Position numbers and translations under genes: made by a program. The notes below the pieces were generated by a model, which worked only from the letters and a program-made list of their open reading frames with translations, was not told where the DNA came from and made no database searches. A stretch of DNA of 64,000 nt from Acestrorhynchus altus (taxonomy: Eukaryota; Chordata; Actinopteri; Characiformes; Acestrorhynchidae). Shown in pieces: positions 1 to 10,727 of this stretch (position 1 is the stretch's first letter; each line of letters opens with the position of its first letter). The DNA lies in contig CM067525.1 of the NCBI GenBank assembly GCA_034509495.1, positions 606,592 through 670,591 of the forward strand. The letters run 5' to 3'.

Positions 1-165
1 AAAAACTAGTCGCTGGCAAGACCACGCTGGTTGACCAGCATGATAACATTGATTGACCACCATGTGAAACATGACCAGCATGAAAAATTAGACCCTGCGG
101 GTCAACCCGCATGACCAGCATCACAAAACTGATTGACCAGAATGACCAGCATGACCAAGCTGATA
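1..165. repeat. Degenerate ACCAGCATG minisatellite
   Basis: The phrase 'gaccagcatgaccag' and close variants (ttgaccagcatg, ttgaccagaatg) recur through the first 165 bases. A second array of the same family is at about 30,520-30,800. No coding content is evident. The array may continue to the left of the window. Confidence 0.7.
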
Positions 166-346
166 GAGTGGACAGTGAGAGTGAGTGGACACAGTGTTTA
201 AACACTCCAGCAGCACTGCTGTGTCTGAGCCACTCGTACCAGCAACACACACTAACACACCACCACCATGTCAGTGTGACTGCAGTGCTGAGAATGACCC
301 TCCACCCACATAATAGCTGCTCTGTGGTGGTCCTGTGGGGGTCATA
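162..346. mobile_element. Palindromic DNA-transposon MITE, internal fragment
   Basis: This piece contains the block 'caacacacactaacacacc' followed by 'atgtcagtgtgactgcagtg' and 'ctctgtggtggtcctgtggg'. The same block returns near 61,020-61,130 and 61,780-61,880, and its relatives make up the fuller copy at 18,275-18,761. It is a fragment without both terminal repeats. The 81-residue open frame over it is not a gene. Confidence 0.75.
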
Positions 347-466
347 TTTATGGTGACTTGTCCAACCAACAATTAGAAAAGACCTTGACAGCTAGACTCG
401 TGATTAGGCCCGGTCTCTCTCAGCTGTGAGAGTTCTGAATTAAATATGATGCAACCATGGATACCA

Positions 467-470
<4 letters not shown>

Positions 471-527
<57 letters not shown>

Positions 528-528
528 A
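471..528. repeat. (CA)n microsatellite
   Basis: An almost pure CA dinucleotide run. The His/Thr and Cys/Val open frames that cross it are repeat artefacts. Confidence 0.97.
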
Positions 529-838
529 GCACAGTCCCCAGTGGGTAGTTAACACCGCTCCCAGTCTTCGCCACGCTCATCCGTTCTAAGTGTCTTTAAA
601 TGGAGGCATCGGACGAGTCGGTGAATTATTTATGGTCTCTCTCTTTCTCGCCATTGTCTCTGTGGAATGTTGCTGTTTAGCCTGGATGTTAATGTGGGGT
701 GATAGGAGTACACCATCTGTGTGTGTTTATATGTGTGTGTGTGTGTGGGTGGGTGTGGGTGTCACCAGTGTTTTGGCTAATTCAGGGTGAAAGGCTCTGT
801 CCTGGGTGTAAAATAACACACGCACGCGTATGCACGCG

Positions 839-905
<67 letters not shown>

Positions 906-1205
906 CAGGCGGTAGGTCACCACACAGGCCATCACGTCAACATTTTGCAGTTAGTGCGCCGTCAAGCATAAAATGTGCTGGGAAATGCAGCGAAACTGGA
1001 GCGCTGTCCACCCCTACAGTCGAACACACTACTGCCCAGACCCAGAACAGCCGAAACTGCCCCCTCCTGATAAACACTGTTCACCTTTGACTGATCTGAA
1101 CATCTGCAGGTGCTTCACTGTGAGTCAGAGAGAACAGAAGGAATGAAAAAACAGATAATAACTCTATATATGCATTTTAAAATACAGCATTACTTTAGTG
1201 GATCC
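529..1205. other. Non-coding stretch with TG and CA tracts
   Basis: A TG-rich tract at 717-760 is followed by a long pure CA tract at 843-904, so the two can pair with each other as an inverted repeat. Outside them I recognise no gene, RNA or mobile element. Confidence 0.7.
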
Positions 1206-1209
1206 CAAT

Positions 1210-1363
1210 TAATGGTTGCAACAACATTGCTAGGTGGTTGCTATGGCATCCCAGACATTGACTATGACATTACTGCCCACAGGATGCTGCCCACAGGATG
1301 CTGCCCACAGGACGTTGTCTACATGACGTTTCCATTTCTGGTCGGTGGACTGTTCTCAGCAGT
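1210..1363. mobile_element. GGTTGCTA-type repeat followed by MITE fragment
   Basis: Bases 1213-1245 contain 'gctaggtggttgctatggc', related to the arrays near 37,100 and 37,950. Bases 1274-1363 hold three copies of 'ccacaggatgctgcc'-like sequence and then 'ctggtcggtggactgttctc', the central part of the palindromic MITE family seen at 18,275 and 19,331, in reverse orientation. Confidence 0.65.
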
Positions 1364-1364
1364 A

Positions 1365-2035
1365 CGATTTTCACATCTAACCACTCGATTAAGTTACATT
1401 TGCTTACATTTTAATCACTTCATTACCAGGAAAATGAAAGGGGCTCTGATGTCATTTGTGTGTTTTGTCATCATAAAATGTCCCATGTAGCCTGTTCCCT
1501 CAACCGGCCCCGACACCCCCACAACAGCCCACAACAGCCCACCAGACAGGCAGCGACATTATTATCCACATCCACCCTGGCCAACACGGCCAGCCCCAGA
1601 GGATCCCCCTTCAATTTAGCAGCGCCAGAGCGGCCAGACAAGTGTGCAACTTTCAGCTGCTGATACCGAACAGCGCAGCCAAAACAGCTACCCGGCCCGT
1701 CCAATCCCCAACAGCCAGCGTTAGACAAGAGCTTCTGGCCCCTTCTCCACTCCAGCTCCATAATTACTGGCACAGGGCGCTCGCCGGTTGTGTTGTTCTT
1801 ATTTTCTGTGAAAGGAAAGCCTCGAGAGATAAGGGTACGAATACTTCTTCTGGATTCATACCAAATCTGTACTGCCAGAACAGGTGTGTCTGAAACTGTT
1901 CGTAAAACAGCGCCAAATCAGTTCGGTGAGTTCAACCGCTCACCCTGCTGGGAGGGAAAACACAGCCTGAACCCAGAACCCACAGTCTGCACTCTGTGAG
2001 CAGCTGCACGCTGTCGTCTAGTTAGTTACTAGTCA
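1365..2035. other. Unassigned non-coding sequence
   Basis: No splice-flanked open frame, RNA gene or repeat that I recognise. Short open frames on both strands lack family features. Confidence 0.5.
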
Positions 2036-2039
2036 GCAC

Positions 2040-2160
2040 TGTCCACCGGAAATGAGCGTCCACCTGGAGGACCGACAGTGTGCCAGTCCACATCACACAC
2101 ACACAAGCTCCAACCAGATAGGGCCTTGAACCCAAGACCCCAGCGCTGGGAGGCTAAGGA
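2040..2160 (-). mobile_element. tRNA-derived SINE fragment
   Basis: Read on the minus strand, 'gtcttgggttcaaggcc' resembles a tRNA-type B box, and the rest ('ggaccgacagtgtgccagtcc') resembles the body of the DANA/HE1-like SINE also seen at 26,858-27,155. Truncated and diverged. Confidence 0.55.
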
Positions 2161-2164
2161 TCAG

Positions 2165-3270
2165 AGTAACCTACAAACAGGATACATATGTCATAAAAAA
2201 GGATTCCTTAATATCACAATATCCGTTTTCTCCTTACACTGTGAAGGACAGTGACCTTTCTAATGTGAATGGTTTGGTTCACCAGCACAGCAATGCAAGA
2301 AGAGCCTGCTTTCTACCCTGCTCGCACCTCACTAGGCCCCGCCTCCACACGCTCGTTCTCGACTCCCTAACACGCTGAGCAGGTGGGACGTCCACTGAAA
2401 TTGGGGGTGGATGTAAAAGTGGAAAGAGTTGTTTGGCAATTGAGCAAATCCCGTCTTAATATTCGATTATTCGTCCCCAAAATCAATAGACTGTTCAAAG
2501 TCGTCTACCGTCTATAAAACTGTAATATATAACATTTAGAACAATAGATTGAGCACCATTTTCTCGACAATACCCAGCAAGAAGGGGAATTCATTCATTC
2601 ATTCATTCATTTATTCATTCGTTCATTCATTCATTCATTCATTCGTTCGTTCATTCATTCGTTCCATCCCCTTCGATTTACCTTCTAAATGAAGTGAAAA
2701 CTCTCCTTTACAACAACGATGTGGAACAGTTTCCGTCCATTCCGCCTGGCCGAACGCTTTCCAACAAATGACCCCTTTCCTCCTCATCACGCACCCACAA
2801 TGCCTGCCACGTCTCCATCACACCCTCATATATCCTCCTTCCCTCCACATCCATTACTCCCACTCATTACACTCACACCACACTGGCCCTAATGTATGGA
2901 AATGGGGACCTGAGTGACAGCGTGTGTGATGTATCGGGGCGACTCTCCGCACATATACACCCTCGTTGTTCAAAAATCAATGAATTAGGGTGTGTGTCAA
3001 GTGCGTAGAGCACTTAAGACTGGCTCTGGCTTTTATAATGGCAGGCGTGAGCTCTCCAGACACCGTTACCAGCCCAGCAGGGGAGGGTGAAGGCATCTAT
3101 TGTTTCACCAGAGATTACAACCATCCAAACTCCTCAATATGTACAGATACATAATGAGATAAAACCGGGAAAAATGAATGATTCGAAAGCAAAACTGACC
3201 GCCAGGGAAGAACCCTCCGTTCGGTCAAACTAAGGCACATGATTGTGCCCGCCACCACTCACGCAAAAGA
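2165..3270. other. Unassigned non-coding sequence with (ATTC)n
   Basis: The only clear element is the ATTC tetranucleotide run at 2,589-2,664. The remainder shows no recognisable gene or transposon. Confidence 0.5.
2589..2664. repeat. (ATTC)n microsatellite
   Basis: Slightly interrupted ATTC repeat with occasional GTTC variants. Confidence 0.97.
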
Positions 3271-3273
3271 CCA

Positions 3274-3314
3274 TTAGCCCCACCCATTCAGCCTACAGTA
3301 GTTTAGCCCCGCCC
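3274..3314. repeat. Outlying copy of the 29-bp satellite unit
   Basis: The sequence 'cccacccattcagcctacag' here matches the unit of the tandem array that starts 617 bases further on, at 3,931. Confidence 0.8.
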
Positions 3315-3319
3315 AAGTT

Positions 3320-3925
3320 GTAAATTTGTTCTTCATCGTGTTCATACGGGCAGCAGTCATGTTTCGTTTGAACTACTGGCGTCACGGACCCCACGGACCC
3401 CAGCAGTGCTGCTCCACTCCATCCGGATCTGTGAGCTTTGAAACAAAACTGACACGGTGAACCCGTGAACACATCTGACTACGTTATCATACCGTGAAGT
3501 ATTCAAACCGAAGCACCCTTCATCATTACTGAAAGATGAGACATTGCGCCATGTCTACTGTCCCTTTCGTCTCCCTTCCAGCTGTTAGGAAATGAACCGG
3601 GATCAGGCGTCTTCTGAAATTGCTGGATCACAGCGGCTGCAGTGCTGTACTGAAGGCTCACAGAAGCGGCGGCTGAATAAAGCTGGCACGGCCCTTTGAT
3701 GTGTGATCTTTAATATCGTATCTGATTCGCTTGGTGAATTTCTCGCAGACAATAAGCTGCACAGATTTCGCGGGACTCTCATTCTTCAACGAACATGAAA
3801 GAAAAGCTCTCGTATGAAAAGGGACAATTAACTGTAGCTTCAGCAGAAGTGACTTCAGTTAGGCCTGCATGTTAAAGCGGCGGTGCAGCTCCAGTGTTTA
3901 CCCGGTTTTACCACGTACCCTAAAC
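3320..3925. other. Unassigned non-coding sequence
   Basis: Nothing recognisable between the outlying satellite copy and the array. No exon-like frame stands out. Confidence 0.45.
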
Positions 3926-3930
3926 GCATT

Positions 3931-4192
3931 TCAGCTCCGCCCATTCAGCCTACAGCAGTTCAGCTCCACCCATTCAGCCTACAGCAGTTCAGCTCCACCC
4001 ATTCAGCCTACGAGAGTTCAGCTTCACCCATTCAGCCAACAGCAGTTCAGCTCCACCCATTCAGTCTACAGCAGTTTAACCCCACCCATTCAGTCTACAG
4101 CAGTTTAACCCCACCCATTCAGTCTACAGCAGTTTAGCTCCACCCATTCAGCCTACGAGAGTTCAGTTCCACCCATTCAGCCTACAGCAGTA
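3931..4192. repeat. 29-bp tandem array
   Basis: About nine units of 29 bases with the core 'cagctccacccattcagcc' plus 'tacagcagtt'. Differences between units are mostly single substitutions (cagctccgcc, taaccccacc, acgagagtt). Open frames of 79 and 84 residues across it are repeat-encoded and not genes. Confidence 0.95.
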
Positions 4193-4480
4193 TGAACTAC
4201 ATCTGTATTTGGTGGATAAATGTAATGTTCTCCAACATAACGAACTGCTGCCGTACTTATGTGTCTGAGTTTGTTTATAGCAGCGCGACGGCTGCTGACT
4301 TTGGGATTAAAATGAAATTTCTCTGATCTTCCTGAGATGCTCTCGTTCTCTGTCTCGTTGGAAACGAGATCATTACCCACCTATAATCTCTCATTTAAAT
4401 AATGACACAGATAATGTCTCTGAAAGCGATAAAGCAGAAAATCACTCTTCCATGATCCTAAAGAATGGAGATGAAGTCAC

Positions 4481-4496
4481 TGTGTGTGTGTGTGTA

Positions 4497-4533
<37 letters not shown>
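4481..4533. repeat. (TG)n microsatellite
   Basis: TG dinucleotide run with one TATG interruption. Confidence 0.97.
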
Positions 4534-4534
<1 letters not shown>

Positions 4535-4695
4535 ACAGCCTGTCTCACCTCTCTCTCTCACACACAGCCTGTCTCACAGCCTGAGAGACAGAGAGACAGA
4601 CAGAAAGAGGAGAACTGGTTTGAATGACGAAGCACAAAGAAAGTTTGAAAGTATGAAGAAAGCAAATGCAATCTGAGTGGTGTGTGGGAAGGGGC

Positions 4696-4696
<1 letters not shown>

Positions 4697-4747
<51 letters not shown>

Positions 4748-4866
4748 GTAGAGCTTGCACCCTGGAGTGCTGAGTGATTCAGATGATCGATGAAGCAGCC
4801 AAGCGATGGCACCTCAAAACTGTGTGTGTATGTGTGTGTGTGTGTGTGTGTGTGTTTGTATTTTTC

Positions 4867-4925
<59 letters not shown>
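4697..4925. repeat. Inverted pair of CA and TG microsatellites
   Basis: A CA run at 4,697-4,744 is followed by TG runs at 4,821-4,855 and 4,869-4,925. The opposite orientation on one strand allows pairing between the tracts. Confidence 0.95.
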
Positions 4926-4928
<3 letters not shown>

Positions 4929-5025
4929 CAGCATTAAAGATGCTGGGTTTTTCTGAATGATCAAATTATTCATGTGTGTTAAAGCAGACTCGCATCGACC
5001 CAAAGATTTTCTCCTCCAGTGGAAC

Positions 5026-5032
5026 AGAGTGT

Positions 5033-5091
<59 letters not shown>

Positions 5092-5201
5092 GATAATGAT
5101 GCTCTGCTTTCCTTGTAGTTAGCTCCTGGACTCAGTGAAGAGGAAAATTGTGGAGGTGACGTCAGGCCATTTTTGGAGTGAGTTTTTTAACATGCAAAAG
5201 C

Positions 5202-5232
<31 letters not shown>

Positions 5233-5245
5233 AACACATGCGCAC

Positions 5246-5286
<41 letters not shown>
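5026..5286. repeat. Inverted pair of TG and CA microsatellites
   Basis: A TG run at 5,026-5,088 is followed by interrupted CA runs at 5,201-5,232 and 5,249-5,286. Confidence 0.95.
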
Positions 5287-5289
<3 letters not shown>

Positions 5290-5518
5290 CAAATTAGAGT
5301 GACCCATGTGTTCTGCATAGTCAGAAAAATTCAGTCAAGCACGCCGTCATTTCAGTTACAGTGATCCGGATCCAGTTCAACACCATTCCGAGAAACAGCA
5401 GCGTTCCATAAGTATCCAGACGTCTCCTGTTATCAGGACACCGACGGGTGACACAGGCGTTCAATCACACAAGTAAAAATTCATAGAGTGCTACATGTGG
5501 GACGATCAGAGCAGTGTC

Positions 5519-5560
5519 CAATTAAAAGTCACTAACTTAAATGAACATACCGACCATGTC
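5519..5560. repeat. Outlying copy of the AAAAGTCACTAA repeat
   Basis: The sequence 'aattaaaagtcactaac' followed by 'gaacataccgaccatgtc' matches units of the degenerate array at 6,165-6,420. Confidence 0.65.
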
Positions 5561-5589
5561 ATGCCGGAGTCTGAGGAACTAGGCGTGCT

Positions 5590-5825
5590 CTGTTTGGGTG
5601 GGTAGATGGCGCTCTCTCCCCACATCACACCCACAGAAATACTAGTCGGCACAGGCATCTGTCAGCCACCGCATCAGAACTACGGACTCTACGCTTCCCT
5701 CCGAGCACACTGGCGGCCCGGGAGTTCAAAAAGTGGCAGTGGTTGACGCCACATATATCAGAGGGAACGTGCTTGTCCTCGTGCTCCTAGTGTTGGGAGC
5801 AGGGGTAGGGTCCGGGATTCGGAAA
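5590..5825 (+). mobile_element. SINE body (same family as 7,430-7,720)
   Basis: Shared landmarks with the SINE at 7,430-7,720 are 'tagatggcgctctct', 'gcttccctccgagca', 'catatatcagaggga' and 'cctagtgttgggagc'. The tRNA-like head is missing here, so it is 5'-truncated. Confidence 0.7.
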
Positions 5826-5829
5826 CAGA

Positions 5830-6160
5830 CGACGAGAGGCTCTTCATTGCCACAAAGAGGAGCCGGACTCAGGGACACATGGACTCAGCGGATCCTCAAG
5901 GGCAGAAGATGATGGGGATTGAGGCTTCGCAGGGGTTTTTCTCTCTTTGGCTTTCCAGTTAACGAGATCTCCTTAACGGCGTCCTCTCAGGAGGAGAAAC
6001 ATTTCAGCATTTCCAGGCTGAGCTTTTAAGAAGAGCTCTTGAAGTTCCATTTCACGGTGGAGGAGTGGAGATGGGAGAGAGGGAGCAGGAGGAACAATCA
6101 GCTCGATAACTACGGAGACATCGGGAAAAACCTCAACTCCTCAGTTCTGGACCACTGAAC
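5830..6160. other. Unassigned non-coding sequence
   Basis: Nothing recognised between the SINE body and the AAAAGTCACTAA array. Confidence 0.4.
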
Positions 6161-6164
6161 AAAA

Positions 6165-6420
6165 TAAAAGTCAACAAAGAAACTGAATATGTAATCATAA
6201 AAGTCACTAATACAAACATCATGTCAAAATAAAAGTCACTAATATAAACGAACAAATTGAATGTCATCATATAAGTCACTAACAGAAACAAACTGACCAT
6301 GTAAAAGTAAAATTAATCCAAACAAGCAAATAGATTGTACCTTATTAAAAGTCACAAATACAAACTAAAAGTCTCGAAATAAAACTCAGTAAAACAAACA
6401 AAACTCTGTCAAAATAAAAA
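6165..6420. repeat. Degenerate AAAAGTCACTAA tandem array
   Basis: The motif 'ataaaagtcactaata' recurs with spacing of about 45-50 bases and drifts strongly (ataagtcactaacag, taaaagtcacaaata, taaaagtctcgaaat). AT-rich, with no coding content. Confidence 0.7.
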
Positions 6421-6627
6421 TGAAGTCAGAGTGGAAATTGGAGAGAAGGAGCAAACACTCAACAACAACAGCAACCTTGACTCCTGAACTCTTGCAGCCG
6501 CTCCAGCGTGGAACCTGACCTTCAGCCACTGCTGAATGTGTATGAGTGTGCATGTGTGTTTCCAATAAAGCCAGACGCAGGGGTTCTGGTGTGTGTCAGG
6601 AGTGATGGCGAAACAGACCGGGATTGA

Positions 6628-6630
<3 letters not shown>

Positions 6631-6686
<56 letters not shown>

Positions 6687-6891
6687 ATGGTGGGAATGGG
6701 GGCCGGCGAGGTCAAGAGTGGCACCCGAAAGTTTAACAAAGCCTTCTTTGAGCGCAAAAAGGGAAAATGTGACACAGAGAGACACAGAGCTGTGTGTGAG
6801 TGTGTACAAGTGTGTGTTTCACATCCAACAGCAGAGCACGGCTTCCTAATGGCCAATTTAGGTTCTCCATTACGGCTTTGACCTGAGGTCA

Positions 6892-6929
<38 letters not shown>
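6631..6929. repeat. Inverted pair of TG and CA microsatellites
   Basis: A pure TG run at 6,631-6,684 and a CA run at 6,892-6,929 are separated by about 207 bases. Several open frames of 72-109 residues here are repeat artefacts. Confidence 0.95.
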
Positions 6930-6932
<3 letters not shown>

Positions 6933-7194
6933 TGCAGCTCTCTTGTGCAGGACGTGGTTGATTCCCAACATAAACGCTGTGTTTAGACGTCACAGGCTGT
7001 GTGGTCATGTATCCAGTGATCATGCACATATATGAGGGGTCTTATTACCCACCATCAGACATTTACGAAAAGGTCACGTTACGCGCTGTACATTTTAATT
7101 CCACAGGCCATAAAACAGCGATCACTTCAGCAGGAGACTGCGGAGAATACAAAACAGCATGAGACATTGGACACGGAGCAGCCAATCGCACACA

Positions 7195-7422
7195 ACATAC
7201 TCGGGAGTGGAAAACCATCGTCCACCTGGAGAACTGCATCGAGAACTGGGGAGGGGCTTCACCCAGGACAGAGTGCCGGTCCATATCGGGGCATACAGAC
7301 ATTTCTCCATGTTTTTGGAATGTTGGACAAAGTCTCCAGAGCAAACGGACACAGACACAGGGGGAACATGGACACTCCACCCTGACAGGACCTCAGTGCT
7401 GGGAGGCGAACGTGTTAACTAG
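7195..7422 (-). mobile_element. DANA/HE1-like SINE, minus strand
   Basis: Landmarks of this vertebrate SINE type appear in reverse: 'catgtttttggaatgttgga', 'gggggaacatggacactcca' and 'ccaggacagagtgccgg'. The end nearest 7,410, 'cagtgctgggaggcgaacgt', corresponds to its tRNA-like head, which is largely decayed. Confidence 0.7.
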
Positions 7423-7429
7423 TTTTTTT

Positions 7430-7720
7430 CCGACTGTAGTCTAAAGCGCTTGCCTTATGAACCGAGGATCGCAGGTTTGAATCCCGATGGAGTCTGAGAG
7501 AGCAAATTGGTAGATGGCGCTCTCTGTGAGATGCTGGACCTTGTATCAGGGCTGATGTATCGGAGCTGTGGACCCGGCACTTTCCTCCAAGCAGGTTGGC
7601 TGCCCAGCAATGATGCAATGGTAGCAGTTTGAATAAAGGTGGGGTCTCACTTCACATGTATCGGCGGAGGCGTGTGCTCATCCTCACGCTCCCTAGTGTT
7701 GGCAGCATCGTATGAGATAA
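7430..7720 (+). mobile_element. tRNA-derived SINE
   Basis: A tRNA-like head is visible: an A-box-like stretch 'tagtctaaagcgcttgcc' at about 7,437 and a B-box-like 'ggtttgaatcc' at about 7,474-7,484, the two parts of an internal RNA polymerase III promoter. A SINE body with 'tagatggcgctctctg' and 'cctagtgttggcagc' follows. It lies tail to head with the minus-strand SINE just before it. The head is too diverged to be a functional tRNA gene. Confidence 0.75.
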
Positions 7721-7724
7721 TTGT

Positions 7725-8320
7725 ATGAGGGTAAATGGCACAAATTGGGATGGAAATTTAATTTTTACTATTTTCGACACACGGGTCTCCAACGAGTCCT
7801 CATTCCAAACCAGTTGAAATGAAAAGAAATCTTAAAAAAAAGAAAATAAGAATGAATAAAAGACAAAGAGCGGATATTAAAAAGAAGTCTCATCGTATCT
7901 AATATGAGCTGGAAATGAAGACAAATCGGCTTTTATTATCTTCTCATTGTTTGTACCAGAACAGTTTTGAACAAACCTTACACAACACCAATTATAGGGA
8001 CTAACTCTCACCAGGGGAGCATTTGATGTTTTACATTTTTCTACTGAATGTTTCTTTAAAAATAATATGAACAGGAAAAAAAATCCAACCTTACAGACAT
8101 TACAGTCCAGTGTGTCCTTTCAGCTCCTGTTCCAGTCGTTTCAGTAATTAGATAAATCACCTGTAAGATCAATCAACCAATCAATCAACCAATCAATCAA
8201 AGTTTATTTATACTGTGCTTTTTACGAAGTTCTTCACACACAGTTGAAACACCAATGCGACTGTACACAGAACACTGTGCCACAACTATAGCAGAACTAT
8301 AGCAGGTGCTCATAGACCCG
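7725..8320. other. Unassigned AT-rich sequence
   Basis: AT-rich, with a run of 'aatcaatcaacc' around 8,168-8,200. No gene or element recognised. Confidence 0.5.
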
Positions 8321-8324
8321 CTGT

Positions 8325-8560
8325 GATTTATTCTCCACATTTAATCCATCCACACAGTGATACACACACACACTAGTGATTTCATACACTGGGGGGGGCT
8401 AGTGAGCACACGTGCCCGGAGCAGTGGGCAGCCCTATCCACGGTGCCCAGTTAGCAGCTGGGAGGTTAAGTGTTTTGCTGAAGGACATTTCAGTCACATC
8501 CTGCCAGTTCAGGGATTCAAACTGGTGACCTTCTGGTTACAAGGCTGGTTTCCTAATGCA
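8325..8560. mobile_element. Dispersed SINE-like repeat, family shared with 57,740
   Basis: 'ccacatttaatccatccaca' followed by 'gagcagtgggcagcc', 'cggtgcccagttagcagctg' and 'gggattcaaactggtgacc' parallels the copy at 57,740-57,895 ('gcatttaacccatctacaca', 'cagatggggaggtaagtgct'). This is a widely dispersed fish repeat type. The family name is not certain. Confidence 0.6.
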
Positions 8561-8734
8561 ATGCAATGCGAAAGCAAACACCAACACCTTTGAACACAAC
8601 TAAACACAAAACCCCAGTCTGATGGTCTGCAACCCCATCCTTGAGTGAAGTATGTTTAGGACTTAGAAAACTGGGCTACAGGAACTCCCACATGGTCACT
8701 GTTGTCTCTCTATCCTTGTGTGGTGACCACTGGG

Positions 8735-8880
8735 TTAGAACATATATCTTGCTGAGGTTCCTAGAGGCTTGGTTTGAAGTGAAGTTCCCTAAGGAACCTT
8801 GAAGAACCAAACATTGTTCTTACATGGTATTGCATCAAAGATGCTTGGCCTCCTTTCTTATAAAGAGTGCTTATAACAAT
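8735..8880. mobile_element. Possible GGTTCTT-type MITE remnant
   Basis: The palindromic words 'aaggaaccttgaagaacc' and 'gaggttcctagaggcttggt' resemble short hairpin transposons with AAGAACC/GGTTCTT ends. Very decayed, so the call is tentative. Confidence 0.3.
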
Positions 8881-8884
8881 GACT

Positions 8885-9420
8885 CTGATCTCATTTCCTC
8901 CCTCTCTCTCTCTCTCTCATCTCTAAAGCATAAAGGAGCGTTTCTGAAATTGTCGGACGCACAAGCAACACAAACGAGGGAGGAGTAGCCAGCCGTAAAA
9001 TTGGACAGCTAACAGCCATCCCTCCATCTCGCCCCTCCGTCTCATCCCTTCATCCGAGCACAACGCTCCAAGCCGCCGATACGACAAAAAGAGAGCAACA
9101 TGATGAAGAAGAGATGAAACAGGGAAAGTAATTGAAGTGCGGATGAATATAGATGGAGACAGATTAGAGCACGGCCGATCTGAGAGGAGAGAGATCTCAG
9201 GCAGAAAAAAATGTACCAGTGGAGTTCAGTGAAGGAAATAAAAGGTTTAGCTAAAGGCCGGAAAACACATGTCTAAAAGCCATTTTTAAAATGCAAAGTG
9301 AAAGAAATCACATTCCACATTTTCCCCCTTTTTTTTTTTTTTTTAAGCTCACGTACCAAAAATGTATTTACACTCACTGACTAAAGAAATAACACACCCA
9401 GACGGACATATCCGACCTGC
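8885..9420. other. Unassigned non-coding sequence
   Basis: A short CT run lies near 8,903-8,918 and a T-rich run near 9,328-9,345. Otherwise nothing recognised. Confidence 0.5.
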
Positions 9421-9423
9421 ATG

Positions 9424-9759
9424 CAGGTGAGTCTGAGTCGGATATGTAAATGAGTACAGGTGAGTCTGAGTCAGATATGTAAATGAGTACAGGTGTGTCT
9501 GAGTCTGATATGTAAATGAGTACAGGTGAGTCTGAGTCAGATATGTAAATGAGTACAGGTGTGTCTGAGTCTGATATGTAAATGAGTACAGGTGAGTCTG
9601 AGTCAGATATGTAAATGAGTACAGGTGTGTCTGAGTCTGATATGTAAATGAGTACAGGTGAGTCTGAGTCAGATATGTAAATGAGTACAGGTGAGTCTGA
9701 GTCAGATATGTAAATGAGTACAGGTGAATCTGAGTCAGATATGTAAATGAGTACAGGTG
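9424..9759. repeat. 33-bp tandem array with 66-bp higher-order pattern
   Basis: Ten units of 33 bases containing 'gatatgtaaatgagtacagg'. Because 33 is divisible by three, a 146-residue minus-strand frame stays open across it, but it only encodes an 11-residue periodic repeat. Units alternate between 'gtgagtctgagtcag' and 'gtgtgtctgagtctg' over copies 2-7, giving a 66-base higher-order unit. Confidence 0.97.
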
Positions 9760-9771
9760 GGGTCTGATTAG

Positions 9772-9885
9772 ATACTGGGTTTTGTCGCAAGAGGGTGTAA
9801 AGTGCTTCCCTCACTGCCCTATAAAAAGGCTTTCTGAGGCAACTTTTGGGTAGTGTACCTCTTGGTCTCTCACATACACATTTCT
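9772..9885 (+). mobile_element. Tc1-like element, 5' fragment (same family as 28,505)
   Basis: 'caagagggtgtaaagtgctt' and 'ctgccctataaaaaggcttt' match the start of the element at 28,505-29,040 almost base for base, including a TATAAAAA word at about 9,820-9,827. Only the first ~110 bases of the element are kept here. Confidence 0.75.
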
Positions 9886-9889
9886 TTCA

Positions 9890-10720
9890 CAGCAATGTCT
9901 CTGTATGGAAAAGTGTGGTTCTTCTTCTATTGCTTTGCTCAGAGATCACATGTCGTTCACCTTTAATAGCTCCAGTCATTGTACTTCAGACCACGGACAC
10001 GGAGACCTTTACAGCTAAATAAAAGTACCTGTTTTTACCTTTGGGGTGAGAGCTCTTCAGAGCAAACCGATGCCAGGTGTACTTCTGAGATGAAGGTGAG
10101 CCTTTACTCTAGCTCTTTATCTACCAGTGTGCCTTTAAGATTCAGCTTCAAAAGCTCAGAGTCTTCAGGGTCTTCAGGGACTTCAGGGACTTCAGGGACG
10201 GGCCTGGACACATTTGCACTTAGAGGGCAGAAGAACAGGGTTTCTAAATCCTCTTTGCTCAAGAGACGCACCGGCCAATCTGCCAGCACCATCAAGTGAT
10301 TCTCCTGCTAAAGCCTTGAAGCACTTGGTTTGGAAAGGTGGATTCACAAACCTGAAGGTGAAAAGGTGATGGTCAATGATACTAGGACATCTGCCTTAAA
10401 AGAAAAGTCATGTAATGATCTTCCAAGTGGTAAACAAAACTGAATAGTGCGAGTAGAGCAAAAATGGAGAGCCTTTCCTTGAGCAGAATTTTTCGATTAA
10501 AACTTATGTGCAGGAATTCAATCAAATTCAGTGAATGTTTCTTCATGGTTCACTAGCTCACTGGTCTGTTTGTGCCATGGAATAAATGCTCAGACCTGGC
10601 TCTAAACCTATCAGCAGGAGGGGACATTCCAAATCGCTTTCTAATTAATAGTTGAGGTCAATGGCACACTAGGAAGACTTTATAGGTCCTGTAGTTTAAG
10701 ATATATGAATCATCTGTAGG
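9890..10720. other. Unassigned non-coding sequence
   Basis: A short 9-base tandem run 'acttcaggg' lies at about 10,160-10,200. No recognised gene. A 106-residue open frame at 9,979-10,299 has no family features and spans the tandem run. Confidence 0.45.
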
Positions 10721-10727
10721 TTACTCT

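Noticed and set aside
7435..7490. A tRNA gene
   Set aside because: A-box-like and B-box-like sequence is present, but no complete cloverleaf is apparent and a SINE body follows directly.
9424..9759. CRISPR-like array
   Set aside because: Units are contiguous without unique spacers, and the genome is a vertebrate one.
9374..9814. 146-residue frame with an 11-residue periodic repeat
   Set aside because: The 33-base unit keeps the frame open by length alone. Both strands and neighbouring sequence show no gene context.
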